NCBI RefSeq assembly: GCF_000375425.1 | Contig: NZ_AQXG01000012.1 | Location: 7,501-71,500 of the forward strand | Origin: Gracilimonas tropica DSM 19535 | GTDB taxonomy: Bacteria > Bacteroidota > Rhodothermia > Balneolales > Balneolaceae | DNA: 64,000 nucleotides | Direction of reading: 5' to 3' | Part shown: positions 34,960 through 44,231 of the stretch, piece by piece | How the letters are laid out: each line of letters starts with the position of its first letter | How positions within the stretch are numbered: the stretch's first letter is position 1 | The notes under the pieces: generated by a model | Told to the model about the DNA's origin: nothing | Databases searched by the model: none | Seen by the model: only the letters and a program-made list of their open reading frames with translations | Translations under genes and position numbers: made by a program

Positions 34960-35038
34960 GTGTTCATTATTTATGTCACTACAGGAGGCGTAAAAAGATC
35001 TCCTTTGGGTGACTATTTAAATTCGTGGATCATAGAAA

Positions 35039-35073
35039 CAAAAAAGCCCTGCACTTCATTTAAGTGCAGGGCT
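35039..35073 (-). terminator. Rho-independent terminator after hppA
   Basis: On the minus strand AGCCCTGCACTT pairs with AAGTGCAGGGCT (35045-35056 with 35062-35073) and is followed by a T-run, 23 bases after the hppA stop. Confidence 0.93.
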
Positions 35074-35095
35074 GGAAAGATACTAAGATCTTAGC

Positions 35096-37279
35096 TTAGA
35101 TCATGGTTGCGATCACAAGTGCAACTACTGACATCAGCTTAAGCAGAATGTTTAGTGAAGGGCCGGAAGTATCCTTAAAAGGATCACCAACGGTATCACC
35201 TACCACACCGGCTTTGTGAGGGGCAGACCCTTTGCCATATTCAACGCCGTCGATCGTAACGCCTTCTTCAATCATTTTCTTGGCGTTATCCCAAGCACCG
35301 CCGGCATTAGACTGGAACAGAGCCATCAACACGCCGGAAGCTGTAACACCGGCAAGCAAGCCACCAAGCATTTCAGGTCCGCCGATGAATCCGAATAGTA
35401 CCGGTACAATTACAGCCAGCAGTCCGGGCGCAACCATTTCACGAATTGAAGCTGTGGTAGAGATCTCCACGCATTTTTCGTATTCGGCTTTACCGTCAGC
35501 GGCTTCAAATTTAGTACGGTCATCATCTGACCATTCACTTAGTTTCTTGCCTTCATTTCGGTTCATAGCAGCAAGAGCTTCGGTCAACTCAGGAATGTCT
35601 TTAAACTGACGACGTACTTCTTCGATCATACTCATAGCTGCACGGCCTACTGCATTCATTGAAAGTGCAGAGAATAAGAAAGGCAACATGGCTCCAACAA
35701 AAAGAGAAGCCATTACAAATGGATTCGTTACATTGATGGAAATATTAGAACCCGGATTTACCGTTTCATATGCAGTGATGAAGGCGGCAAAAAGAGCCAG
35801 TGCAGTAAGTGCTGCAGAACCGATCGCGAAACCTTTACCAATGGCTGCAGTAGTATTACCAACGGCGTCAAGCTTATCGGTACGTTCACGAACTTCACTG
35901 GGAAGTTCAGACATTTCAGCAATACCACCGGCGTTATCAGAGATAGGACCGTAGGCATCAACAGCAAGCTGAATACCTGTATTTGCAAGCATACCTACAG
36001 CAGCGATTGCAATACCGTACAATCCGGCAAAATAGAAAGCTCCAATGATGGCAGCAGCGATAATGATGATAGGAATTGCGGTTGAGATCATTCCAACACC
36101 GACACCGGCAATAATATTTGTTGCGGACCCGGTTACGGACTGTTTTACGATAGACCAAACAGGCTTAGTGCCGGTTCCGGTATAATGCTCAGTTACAAGT
36201 CCGATCAATAATCCGGCAGCAAGACCGAAAATAGTAGCCCAGAAAACACCCATAGAGGTCAGGGTTTGTCCGTTGAAAGTCCATTCAGCGGGAAGCATCC
36301 ATTGGATAATAAAGAATGAAGCAACCAGCATAACGGCAGCAGAAATAAACTCACCTACGTTTAGTGCTGTTTGTGGATTTCCACCTTCTTTAACCCGTAC
36401 AAAGAAAGTTCCAAGAATTGAGGTCACAATTCCGGTTCCGGCTAACACTAATGGAAGCAATACAGCAGAAAGTCCGTTGAAGTTATCACTCCATTCAGGA
36501 ATAGCCATAAAAGCAGCACCCAATACCATAGTACCAATAATAGACCCAACATACGATTCAAAAAGGTCGGCGCCCATACCAGCAACATCACCTACGTTAT
36601 CACCTACGTTATCTGCAATGGTAGCAGGGTTTAGCGGGTGATCTTCAGGAATACCGGCTTCCACTTTACCTACCAGGTCAGCACCAACATCGGCAGCTTT
36701 GGTGTAAATGCCACCTCCTACACGGGCAAAAAGTGCGATAGATGAAGCACCGAAAGAAAATCCGGTTACAATGGCGAGTACTTTATTTACGGCTGCAGCA
36801 CCTTCAAGGCCAAAGTAAGAGCCAAACCCAATAAAAAGCAGAGAAAGCCCCAAAACACCAAGTCCTACTACGCCAAGTCCCATCACGGAACCACCTGCAA
36901 ATGCAACTTCAAGTCCTTTTCCGAGACTTGTTCGGGCAGCGTTGGTTGTACGCACGTTGGCTTTAGTGGCTACTTTCATGCCAATAAATCCGGCAAGTCC
37001 GGAACAGACAGCTCCAACTACAAAAGAGATTGCAACCATCCAGCTTGAGACTTCAGGATTGGCGCTCCATCCAAGGATAATGGCTACAGCGACTACAAAT
37101 ATGGAAAGAACTTTGTATTCAGCTTTCAGGAAAGCCATTGCTCCGGAAGCAATGTGCTTGCTGATGCGTTCCATTTTTTCTGTCCCGATTTCCTGCTTGG
37201 AAACCCAGGAGGTCTTAAAAATAGTGTACAAGAGTGCGAGCACGCCTGCCACCGGTATCAAATAGGTAATTGTTTGCAT
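35096..37279 (-). CDS. hppA: membrane-bound ion-pumping pyrophosphatase
   Basis: 727 residues with about 16 membrane helices. The acidic pyrophosphate-binding motifs are present: [19 protein letters not shown], then [20 protein letters not shown], and near the end [29 protein letters not shown] carries Ala at the position that is Lys in K+-independent enzymes, so a K+-dependent pump is expected. It hydrolyses pyrophosphate to pump H+ or Na+ out of the cytoplasm; the ion is not decided by what can be seen here. It follows pth after a 50-base gap. Confidence 0.96.
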   Translation of the reverse strand: MQTITYLIPVAGVLALLYTIFKTSWVSKQEIGTEKMERISKHIASGAMAFLKAEYKVLSIFVVAVAIILGWSANPEVSSWMVAISFVVGAVCSGLAGFIGMKVATKANVRTTNAARTSLGKGLEVAFAGGSVMGLGVVGLGVLGLSLLFIGFGSYFGLEGAAAVNKVLAIVTGFSFGASSIALFARVGGGIYTKAADVGADLVGKVEAGIPEDHPLNPATIADNVGDNVGDVAGMGADLFESYVGSIIGTMVLGAAFMAIPEWSDNFNGLSAVLLPLVLAGTGIVTSILGTFFVRVKEGGNPQTALNVGEFISAAVMLVASFFIIQWMLPAEWTFNGQTLTSMGVFWATIFGLAAGLLIGLVTEHYTGTGTKPVWSIVKQSVTGSATNIIAGVGVGMISTAIPIIIIAAAIIGAFYFAGLYGIAIAAVGMLANTGIQLAVDAYGPISDNAGGIAEMSELPSEVRERTDKLDAVGNTTAAIGKGFAIGSAALTALALFAAFITAYETVNPGSNISINVTNPFVMASLFVGAMLPFLFSALSMNAVGRAAMSMIEEVRRQFKDIPELTEALAAMNRNEGKKLSEWSDDDRTKFEAADGKAEYEKCVEISTTASIREMVAPGLLAVIVPVLFGFIGGPEMLGGLLAGVTASGVLMALFQSNAGGAWDNAKKMIEEGVTIDGVEYGKGSAPHKAGVVGDTVGDPFKDTSGPSLNILLKLMSVVALVIATMI

Positions 37280-37329
37280 AGTTCCGATTGCGTTAGTTAT
37301 GATTTGCGTTGTCCGTAGTGGGGACTCAT

Positions 37330-37887
37330 CTAATTAAAATTGTTCATGGTTTTGTTGATGCCTTCTCGTACAAAATAAAGAGCTGCATCATGGGCTTTTT
37401 GAATGCCTTCTTCCAAATAAGGCTGATCCGAATTGCTGAAGGGAGATAATACAAAATCAACTTGTCTGCCCCGTGGAAAATCATTTCCTATCCCGAAACG
37501 TAGGCGGGGAAAATCCCGGTTGCCTAATTGATCAATAATATGTTGTATTCCGTTATGCCCTCCTGCACTGCCTGAGGCTCTAAGCCGAATGTCTCCAACA
37601 TCAAGGTTGAGGTCATCATAGATAACCAAACAATCCTGTTGGTCGGCTTTGTATTTAGAAAGCGCCTTCTTAACAGCCATGCCACTTTTATTCATATAAG
37701 TAGTTGGCTTTATAAGTACCACATTCCGCCCTCTGTGCCTGCCCTCTGCAACCACAAAAGGCCCGTCGCCCGGGCCAAATGTGATAGAAAGAGTTTCAGC
37801 GAGTGCATCAACAATTTCAAATCCGATATTGTGACGCGTACCTTCATACTTTTCCCCGATGTTTCCTAATCCAACAATAAGGGACAT
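37330..37887 (-). CDS. pth: peptidyl-tRNA hydrolase
   Basis: 185 residues, the usual Pth length. The N-terminus has the active-site pair Asn9 (LGNIGEKY) and His19 ([11 protein letters not shown]). [26 protein letters not shown] with the catalytic Asp, and GSAGGHNG follow. It cleaves peptides from dropped-off peptidyl-tRNA. The order prs-rplY-pth is common in bacteria and fits a translation-linked operon; rplY lies 42 bases upstream. Confidence 0.97.
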   Translation of the reverse strand: MSLIVGLGNIGEKYEGTRHNIGFEIVDALAETLSITFGPGDGPFVVAEGRHRGRNVVLIKPTTYMNKSGMAVKKALSKYKADQQDCLVIYDDLNLDVGDIRLRASGSAGGHNGIQHIIDQLGNRDFPRLRFGIGNDFPRGRQVDFVLSPFSNSDQPYLEEGIQKAHDAALYFVREGINKTMNNFN

Positions 37888-37929
37888 GTTAGTTGAAAGT
37901 CACGTTTAAGTGTTTAGAATAATGTGTAA

Positions 37930-38643
37930 TTATTCTTCGGTTGATTCTTCAGAATCTCCTTCACCCTCGGCAGGAGCTTCGCCTTCAGCCGCTTCTTCAC
38001 CTTCAGCAACTTCTTCACCTTCTGCAACCACTTCTTCTTCAGCTTCATCAGCCACACCGGAGACGAGGTTTTCGAGGAAGTCGGCTCCTTTTGGAGGACG
38101 AATAGTTACGATGGTACGTCCGAGATCGTCCAGAGGGGTAATGCCTTCCATGTCAATGTCAGATATATGAAGAGACTGGCCAATGGCAAGCGGAGAAATA
38201 TCAAGTTCAAATTCTGCAGGAATTACTTCCGGTAATACCCGAACCCGAACAAATTTCAATGGCTGAAATACGCGGCCACCATTTTCAACAACACCTTTGG
38301 CGTTTCCGGTGATCTTTACCGGTACACGCAGGGTAACCGGGTGCTTGTCTGCCAATACATAAAAGTCGGCATGTAGGGGGCGGTCGGTTACCGGGTCAAA
38401 TTCAGTTCTCTTAAGAAGGGTTTTATAGGTTTTTCCATCAACCGTGAGTTCCTGTAATTTGGTTTGCGGAGTTCTGAGAATTTTTTCCAACTCCAGCTCG
38501 TCAATAGAAAAATGGATGTTTTCTTCAATTTCAGGTCCGTAGAGAACAGCAGGAACGCGGAGTTCTTCCCTCAGCGCTTTATTCGCTTTTTTACTGGTCT
38601 CTCTTACTGTTCCTTCAATTTTTACTAATTCTGGGTATGCCAT
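37930..38643 (-). CDS. rplY: ribosomal protein L25, CTC form
   Basis: 237 residues. An L25 domain (about 1-95; EGTVRETSKKANKALREE, PAVLYGPE) binds 5S rRNA. The long C-terminal TL5 domain (about 100-190; FVRVRVLPEVIPAEFELD) is followed by a 45-residue tail of Glu, Ala and Gly with a repeated AEGE pattern. The tail is strongly acidic and is encoded by low-complexity DNA. It is 19 bases downstream of prs. Confidence 0.95.
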   Translation of the reverse strand: MAYPELVKIEGTVRETSKKANKALREELRVPAVLYGPEIEENIHFSIDELELEKILRTPQTKLQELTVDGKTYKTLLKRTEFDPVTDRPLHADFYVLADKHPVTLRVPVKITGNAKGVVENGGRVFQPLKFVRVRVLPEVIPAEFELDISPLAIGQSLHISDIDMEGITPLDDLGRTIVTIRPPKGADFLENLVSGVADEAEEEVVAEGEEVAEGEEAAEGEAPAEGEGDSEESTEE

Positions 38644-38662
38644 AATGCGTTTACATTAATCA

Positions 38663-39595
38663 TTAATTATCAAACAGTGCACTGATTGTGTCGTTGGTGT
38701 GAATACGCTGTATTGCTTCAGCAAAAATATTGGCTACACTGAGCACCTTTATCTTATCTGAAGGTTGGCGCAGCTGCACGGTATCCGTAACCAACACCTC
38801 GTCAATAGGCGAATCTTCAATTCGCTGGAATGCCGGTCCCGACAAGATCGGGTGTGTACAAATTGCAATTATATTTAATGCACCGCGCTCTTTCAAAGCC
38901 GCAGCAGCATTTGTCAATGTACCGGCGGTGTCGATCAAATCGTCGACTATTAACACATTCTTACCTTCTACTTCCCCGATCAAATTCATGATCTCAGACT
39001 GGTTTGCCTTGGGCCGGCGCTTATCAATAAAAGCCAGCGTTGCTCCCAATTTCTTAGAGTAGGCCCGAGCCATTTTCAGGCTGCCTACATCAGGAGCTAC
39101 CACAACCAGATTGTCGATCGGGTTAGAAGTAAAGTGATCAATAAAAGCCCTGCTTGCGTACAAATGGTCAAGCGGGATATCAAAAAAACCTTGAATTTGA
39201 GCAGCATGTAAATCCATGGTTAAAATCCGGTCGGCTCCGGCCTTAACCAATAAATTGGCCATTAATTTGGAACCAATAGATACCCGCGGTTGATCCTTAC
39301 GATCTTGCCGCGCATAACCGAAATAAGGAATTACTGCTGTAACTCGTTTTACTGAAGCCCGTTTTGCTGCATCAAGCAGGAGCAGAAGCTCGATAATATT
39401 ATCTCCCGGAGGAGGGGTAGACTGGATAACGAAAATATCTTCACCCCGAATACTCTGCTCATACTTTACATATTGTTCCCCATCAGAAAATTTTTTGATG
39501 GTCACATCACCTAATGATGTACCATACTCTTCAGCAATTGCTCTTGCTAAAGCCGGATTACTTGTACCGGAAAAAATTGCCAGAGGAGTATCCAC
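38663..39595 (-). CDS. prs: ribose-phosphate pyrophosphokinase
   Basis: 310 residues with a GTG start. IFSGTSNPALARAIAEEYG, SDGEQYVKYEQSIRGEDIF, IPYFGYARQDRK, DLHAAQIQGFF and the PRPP-binding VLIVDDLIDTAGT are in the expected order. It makes PRPP from ribose-5-phosphate and ATP for nucleotides and for His and Trp. It is the first gene after the tRNA-Gln, whose terminator lies between them, so it probably has its own promoter in the 65 bases upstream. Confidence 0.97.
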   Translation of the reverse strand: MDTPLAIFSGTSNPALARAIAEEYGTSLGDVTIKKFSDGEQYVKYEQSIRGEDIFVIQSTPPPGDNIIELLLLLDAAKRASVKRVTAVIPYFGYARQDRKDQPRVSIGSKLMANLLVKAGADRILTMDLHAAQIQGFFDIPLDHLYASRAFIDHFTSNPIDNLVVVAPDVGSLKMARAYSKKLGATLAFIDKRRPKANQSEIMNLIGEVEGKNVLIVDDLIDTAGTLTNAAAALKERGALNIIAICTHPILSGPAFQRIEDSPIDEVLVTDTVQLRQPSDKIKVLSVANIFAEAIQRIHTNDTISALFDN

Positions 39596-39660
39596 GTGCA
39601 GGAGGCCTTCAGTTCTGATTTGGAATCGGCTGCGAAACCAATTCTTAAATTAATAAACAA

Positions 39661-39686
39661 AAAGGATGGCTCTGCAGTCATCCTTT
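39661..39686 (-). terminator. terminator between tRNA-Gln and prs
   Basis: On the minus strand AAAGGATG pairs with CATCCTTT around a 10-base loop with an inner CTGCAG, and a T-run follows. It lies 11 bases after the tRNA. Confidence 0.85.
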
Positions 39687-39697
39687 GTTAATTTGTG

Positions 39698-39768
39698 TTG
39701 CCCGGGGAGGATTCGAACCCCCACTGACTGGACCAAAACCAGCTGTCCTGCCATTAGACGACCGGGCA
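39698..39768 (-). tRNA. tRNA-Gln(TTG)
   Basis: The minus strand folds as a tRNA with a 7-bp acceptor stem (TGCCCGG with CCGGGCA, A discriminator). It has a short D arm, an anticodon stem GCTGG/CCAGT with loop TTTTGGT (anticodon TTG at its centre), and a T arm with GTTCGAATC. The CCA end is not encoded. A Bacteroidota-type promoter lies just upstream and a terminator just downstream, so it is a single-gene transcript. Confidence 0.97.
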
Positions 39769-39789
39769 ATGCATGTCATTGACAGACCC

Positions 39790-39820
39790 CAAAGATAGGG
39801 AGTGATATAAAAGCAATCAA
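39790..39820 (-). promoter_or_regulatory. promoter of tRNA-Gln
   Basis: On the minus strand TTG (39818-39820), 20 bases, then TATCTTTG (39790-39797), an exact TAnnTTTG. The spacing fits the Bacteroidota sigma-A consensus and puts the start about 14 bases before the tRNA. The -33 box overlaps the stop region of the DUF2851 gene. Confidence 0.75.
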
Positions 39821-40986
39821 GACTGAATTGCTTTTTTTAGTACAAAACATTCTGTGCATTTACCGGCTTTACAGTAAGCGTTTAGCAGATGTACGCTGCC
39901 GAGTTTTTTTCGGTATCGCTGATTGTTGATAGGCAGGCTGTGGAAAGAGCTTAAAATAGATGATGGAATAGGAGTTTTTAAATGTTTCCAACTGGAGAAA
40001 GCAGCATCAGAAAGTTTTTGATGTGCAAACAGTTTCCCCAACATATATAGGGCCGGCAGAAAAACGGTGCCATAAAGAATTTGGTAGCGGCCGGTTTTCT
40101 TTAACCCGGCAGAGTAAAGGAACCGATCCCAGGCAGGTGCCAATTCAAGGTTTAAGAAATGATCAAAAGGGAGATTTATAATGGCTTCACTTAAATTTAT
40201 AGCTTCAATAATGCGATTTCGGGGATGATTGGCCGGGCGTACAGATTTATAATTCCATTTTAGATCAGGGTTTATTTTATTTTTGAACCCTGCAAATTCC
40301 AAGATCTCTGTAATGGCGGGAAGCCTGTTCTCTGAATTAATGACTTGTATCCATTTACAGGCCGTTTTCTGCATCGGTTTGCGATTGTGCGAAATACCAA
40401 GCCCATCCCAAAGTGAAATCACGAGAGCATATTTCCAGGCTTGGGTTGGCAATAACTCGGGGTCATAATATTGGAGGAAATCGTCTGCTTTTTTCTCAAA
40501 GTATTCTAAATGTGCTTTATCCAATTGTTCATAGAAAGCTCTTTCTGATATAAACTGCAAACCCGTGCTACAATTAAGTTTGCCTGAAGTACTGAAACTT
40601 TTAAGAAATCGAGAGAGCTCTTTAGATAAATGAGGCTCAAGGTTCAGGGTTGGTAATTGCTGTCCACTTTTGGTGATTGCAGGAAGACCTCCCTTTTCTG
40701 CAACTACATGTAAGATCACATTGTTGTAGTTGGGGTCTTCGTGATGCCTGTGTTCTAACCACCCTCGGTTGTTGATATGTAATTCAACATCACCATGCCA
40801 GGTTAAATTACCTATTTGGACAATTGCCTGTTTAAAATCAGGGCCATCAGTTACATTCTGTTTTCCGGGATCCAGAACATGAACAGGTTGACCCTCATTG
40901 GTTTGGAGGGCGGTAAAATCAAACAGCAGGTTTTCCCAAATCCATTGTAAAAAGGCTTCCGAATGTTTAAAGCCGGAATCACCCAT
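39817..40986 (-). CDS. DUF2851 family protein
   Basis: 389 residues, soluble. SEAFLQWIWENLLFD near the N-terminus, VTDGPDFKQAIVQIGNLTWHGDVELHI, and YNNVILHVVAEKGG with a His/Asp-rich centre are the DUF2851 pattern, a Bacteroidota family of unknown function. The HxHH and HGDVELH pieces look like a possible metal site. A C-terminal Cys pair (CKAGKCTECF) may bind metal. Its start overlaps the YtxH gene by eight bases. Confidence 0.85.
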   Translation of the reverse strand: MGDSGFKHSEAFLQWIWENLLFDFTALQTNEGQPVHVLDPGKQNVTDGPDFKQAIVQIGNLTWHGDVELHINNRGWLEHRHHEDPNYNNVILHVVAEKGGLPAITKSGQQLPTLNLEPHLSKELSRFLKSFSTSGKLNCSTGLQFISERAFYEQLDKAHLEYFEKKADDFLQYYDPELLPTQAWKYALVISLWDGLGISHNRKPMQKTACKWIQVINSENRLPAITEILEFAGFKNKINPDLKWNYKSVRPANHPRNRIIEAINLSEAIINLPFDHFLNLELAPAWDRFLYSAGLKKTGRYQILYGTVFLPALYMLGKLFAHQKLSDAAFSSWKHLKTPIPSSILSSFHSLPINNQRYRKKLGSVHLLNAYCKAGKCTECFVLKKAIQS

Positions 40987-41290
40987 TTTTTGTGATTTCT
41001 TCTACCTCTTCTTCTTCAGAAAAGTGCAGATTTTCCGTTGCTTCATACAGATCGGGAACGGCTTCTTTTACCGTTTTTCGTATTCCTTTCGAAACCTTAT
41101 CAATGCGTTTTTCACCATCTGTTTTAATTTGCTGGCCTTTTTCCCGTAACCAGTTTTTGGTTTCTTTTCCGTATTCGTTGATGAGTTCCCGGTTCTCACG
41201 GCCTGATTTTGGTGTAAGGAGTAGCCCGGCAATTATTCCGCCTGCAAAAGCAGCAGAACCTATCAGTAGTGTTCCAATTCCTCTTTTCAT
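40979..41290 (-). CDS. YtxH-domain protein (first of two)
   Basis: 103 residues. GTLLIGSAAFAGGIIAGLLLTPKSGRENR is the YtxH N-terminus: one Gly-rich membrane helix with the LLTPKSG motif, followed by an amphipathic helix rich in Lys and Glu. It should be anchored in the inner membrane with a cytoplasmic coiled tail. It is coupled to the DUF2851 gene by an eight-base overlap. A second YtxH gene at 44232 is similar in form. The role in Gram-negatives is unknown. Confidence 0.85.
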   Translation of the reverse strand: MKRGIGTLLIGSAAFAGGIIAGLLLTPKSGRENRELINEYGKETKNWLREKGQQIKTDGEKRIDKVSKGIRKTVKEAVPDLYEATENLHFSEEEEVEEITKNG

Positions 41291-41415
41291 GTCTCTCTTC
41301 CTAAATTTTGGGTTTTGGTTAACACTGTTAAGATAATAATCTGCCGGAATTTTTTTGCTATTTTTTTACTCTGTTTTAGAAAGCGGTACCTTCAGATGAA
41401 TTTAATTTTACTGAT

Positions 41416-41922
41416 ATGAATAAGCAGATCATACTTATGAACGAACGCCGGATTCAACGCACACTTCGGCGAATGGCGATACAGGTTTGGGAACGAATGG
41501 GAGACAAGGGAGCCGGAAACAATTTAGTGCTGATCGGCTTGAATGAAAGAGGATATACCACTGCTCAAAAAATAGCGGAGTATCTTCAGGAAATTGCTGG
41601 CCTCCAGGTTGAACCTTATCAATATCAAGTACAGGGTAAAGCAGCCAATCGAAACTTGCCGGATTGCAACGATAAATTTGTTTTGCTTGTTGATGATGTA
41701 ATATTTTCAGGAAAAACAATGTTTTCAGCCTTATCATCAATTTGCAGTATTTATGAGCCGGAGATCATTGAAATTGCAGCCCTCATCGACAGGGGCCACC
41801 GAAAATATCCTTTAGGCACAGACTTGACCGGTATTAAAGTGCCAACAAAATTAGGCGAGCATATTGAAGTAATGCTTAACGAAGGTGTGCTTGATCAGGC
41901 AATACTTTTTAAGAATCAATAA
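41416..41922 (+). CDS. PyrR-like phosphoribosyltransferase
   Basis: 168 residues. The N-terminal hood and the PRPP loop FVLLVDDVIFSGKTMFSALSSI (residues about 93-114) match type I phosphoribosyltransferases of the PyrR/UPRTase group. RGYTTAQKIAEYL and ALIDRGHRKYPLGTDLTGIKVPT also follow PyrR. In Bacilli, PyrR controls pyr mRNA attenuation; here it is far from the pyr genes, so it may be an enzyme or regulator with another target. It is divergent from the YtxH gene with a 125-base intergenic region. Confidence 0.8.
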   Translation: MNKQIILMNERRIQRTLRRMAIQVWERMGDKGAGNNLVLIGLNERGYTTAQKIAEYLQEIAGLQVEPYQYQVQGKAANRNLPDCNDKFVLLVDDVIFSGKTMFSALSSICSIYEPEIIEIAALIDRGHRKYPLGTDLTGIKVPTKLGEHIEVMLNEGVLDQAILFKNQ

Positions 41923-41949
41923 GAGATAAAAATTAAATATAGAGAAGCC

Positions 41950-42825
41950 ATGAAAAATATATTCAAACAACTTTCCTCCGTCTTTGTGCTGATGTTGATG
42001 TCAGCTACTGTGACGGCTCAATCCATAAATATTCCCGACACCCTGGACGGATGGGATCAAAGCTGGGTGGCAAGTCTTAACGGCTCACAAGCAGCATATA
42101 ATAACTGGTCGCAGGGTGGAGTGAGTTCCATCAGTGGAACTGGTTCTTCTATCTTGACCCTAAAATATCGTCAGGGTTTATTCAGCTATGGTTTTCGAAC
42201 AAATTTGAAATACGGACAATCCAATATCAAAGGGCAGGGAGTTCGTAAAACTGATGACGTGATCGAGCTGATCAATCGTTTCAATTATATGTTTAGTGAA
42301 GGTAGCAATTGGTCGGGATATGGGAATATTAATTTTCGAACCCAGTTCGACAAAGGGTATGACTACAGCACGGAAGACGGGGTGCCAGATGTTCTGATCT
42401 CAGATTTTCTTGCACCGGCTTATATCATGGAAGGGGTTGGTTTGGCTTTCGATCCGGGAAGTGGATTAACGTTTGAAGCCGGTTTGGCCCTCAAGCAAAC
42501 GATTGTGAATGATGACAGCCTGAAGTCGCTCTACAATGTGGCCCAAGACAAGAACATACGGGGTGAGGGAGGTTTAACGACCGGTATAAATTTTGAAAAA
42601 GAAGTCTTTGAGAATATACTTTATACCAGTTCGCTAGAGACATTTACTAATTTTCTGATCCCTGTTTCTGAAACGGATGTAAAGTGGGGGAATGAGCTGG
42701 TGGGACAGATCAACAGTTTAGTAAGTGCCTCATTTCAGTTTGAGCTCAGGTACGATAATGACTTTTCCAGTGAAGTACAGCTCAAGCAGGTGTTGTCTGC
42801 CGGGATTTCAGTAAATCTTTACTAA
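41950..42825 (+). CDS. DUF3078 secreted beta-barrel-like protein
   Basis: 291 residues. A signal peptide (VFVLMLMSATVTAQ) ends near residue 24. WDQSWVASLNGSQAAYNNWSQGG at the start of the mature protein and alternating aromatic strands (YGFRTNLKYGQSNIKG, FNYMFSEGSNWSGYGNINFRTQF) are the DUF3078 pattern and suggest an outer-membrane barrel. Its stop overlaps the decarboxylase start (TAATG). Function unknown. Confidence 0.85.
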   Translation: MKNIFKQLSSVFVLMLMSATVTAQSINIPDTLDGWDQSWVASLNGSQAAYNNWSQGGVSSISGTGSSILTLKYRQGLFSYGFRTNLKYGQSNIKGQGVRKTDDVIELINRFNYMFSEGSNWSGYGNINFRTQFDKGYDYSTEDGVPDVLISDFLAPAYIMEGVGLAFDPGSGLTFEAGLALKQTIVNDDSLKSLYNVAQDKNIRGEGGLTTGINFEKEVFENILYTSSLETFTNFLIPVSETDVKWGNELVGQINSLVSASFQFELRYDNDFSSEVQLKQVLSAGISVNLY

Positions 42826-44168
42826 TGGATAAAGGCGCACAAAAATTTCTTGGTAAAGCGCTGGATGATCTGACAGCTTGGGGAACCTCTTTTGGCGCGT
42901 GGAGTCAGGATCCTGTACTCTCTGTTTCGGATGAAAGGGCCGAAGCTGTTTTTTCAAGGTTGGCTCAACGTTTGAAGTGCAATTACCCGTTTCATCATCC
43001 GGCATATGCAGGGCAGATGTTAAAGCCTCCTCACCCTTTAGCGTGGGCTGCTTACGCCATGGCAATGTCCATTAATCCCAACAACCACGCTTTGGATGGC
43101 GGACCTCCTTCCTCTGAAATGGAGAAAGAGGTGATGGCCGATCTTGCCGGTTTCTTTGGATATGGAGAGGATTTCCTCGGGCATCTGACTGCAAGCGGAA
43201 CCATTGCGAACCTGGAGGCTCTTTGGGTGGCAAGGCAATCACATCCCAAAAAAAAAATCGCCTATTCCGGGAATGCCCATTACACTCATGAACGAATGTG
43301 CTCTGTATTAAAGGTTGAAGGGCATAAAATTGCGATATCAGATGATGGCAGCTTTGATCTTGATGCCGTTGATCCGGAGGAAATTGGGACCATCGTAGTA
43401 ACGCTTGGTACCACCGGCTTGGGTGAGGTGGAGCCTCTGGATCAGATCATACCCTGGGCAAAAGAACATGGAATCCGTATCCATATTGATGCGGCATACG
43501 GGGGGTTTTTCCGGGTCTTAAAGGATTCGGATCTTTCCAATGAACCCGCCTGGTCGCTGATGCAAGAGGCTGACAGTATCGTAGTAGATCCTCATAAGCA
43601 TGGGTTACAGCCCTATGGGTGTGGATGTGTGCTATTTAAAGATCCATCGGTTGGTAAATTCTACAAGCATGATTCTCCATATACCTATTTTACTTCTGAA
43701 GAGCTTCACCTTGGGGAAATAAGCCTGGAGTGTTCCCGCGCAGGAGCCGCTGCCGTTGCTCTTTGGGCCACCCTGGAAATGTTTCCCCTGAAAGAGGATG
43801 AAGGCTTTGGGCCGATCCTTAGAAAATGTTTGGGAGCTGCCAAAAGAATGTATCAGCTTGCAGAATTATCCAAAAAAATAAAGGCATACAAAGAGCCGGA
43901 GCTGGACATTCTGGGGTATTTTCCATCTGAATGTGAAACAACTTCGAAGATATCCCAAAAGTCGAAAGAGGTGTTCGAAAAGGGGATGCGGGATAGGACG
44001 TTTTATCTTTCCTTATACAAGATCTCGTCGGAAGCTTTTAGCCGGCGGCATCCTGAATATAAGGTAGATACCGAATCTGTTACGATCTTGCGCAGTGTTT
44101 TTATGAAGCCAGAGCATTATGATTTTGTACCACAGCTATTTCACCGAATAGTAGATGGGATTTCATAA
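42825..44168 (+). CDS. PLP-dependent group II amino-acid decarboxylase
   Basis: 447 residues. HLTASGTIANLEAL (cofactor phosphate and ring), HIDAAYGGFFR (the Asp that binds the pyridine N) and VDPHKHGLQPYGCGC with Lys258 as the Schiff base are the group II decarboxylase / tyrosine-decarboxylase-like pattern. HPLAWAAYAMAMSINPNNHALDGGP matches the N-terminal substrate region. It would release CO2 from an aromatic or acidic amino acid in the cytoplasm; the substrate cannot be named. It is coupled to the DUF3078 gene by a one-base overlap. Confidence 0.88.
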   Translation: MDKGAQKFLGKALDDLTAWGTSFGAWSQDPVLSVSDERAEAVFSRLAQRLKCNYPFHHPAYAGQMLKPPHPLAWAAYAMAMSINPNNHALDGGPPSSEMEKEVMADLAGFFGYGEDFLGHLTASGTIANLEALWVARQSHPKKKIAYSGNAHYTHERMCSVLKVEGHKIAISDDGSFDLDAVDPEEIGTIVVTLGTTGLGEVEPLDQIIPWAKEHGIRIHIDAAYGGFFRVLKDSDLSNEPAWSLMQEADSIVVDPHKHGLQPYGCGCVLFKDPSVGKFYKHDSPYTYFTSEELHLGEISLECSRAGAAAVALWATLEMFPLKEDEGFGPILRKCLGAAKRMYQLAELSKKIKAYKEPELDILGYFPSECETTSKISQKSKEVFEKGMRDRTFYLSLYKISSEAFSRRHPEYKVDTESVTILRSVFMKPEHYDFVPQLFHRIVDGIS

Positions 44169-44170
44169 AA

Positions 44171-44203
44171 AAAGCCCTGAGTGTGAGATCACCCGGGCCT
44201 TCT
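44171..44203. terminator. bidirectional hairpin between the decarboxylase and YtxH genes
   Basis: AAAGCCC and GTG in the left arm pair with CAC and GGGC(C)TT in the right arm; the minus strand ends in a run of seven T. It serves mainly the minus-strand YtxH gene and may also end the decarboxylase transcript. Confidence 0.7.
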
Positions 44204-44231
44204 AAAATTTCGTTGGTTTATCAAGAAACGA

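Noticed and set aside
37940..38050. Microsatellite at the rplY end
   Set aside because: The low-complexity DNA encodes the acidic tail of L25/CTC in frame, a normal feature of the family.
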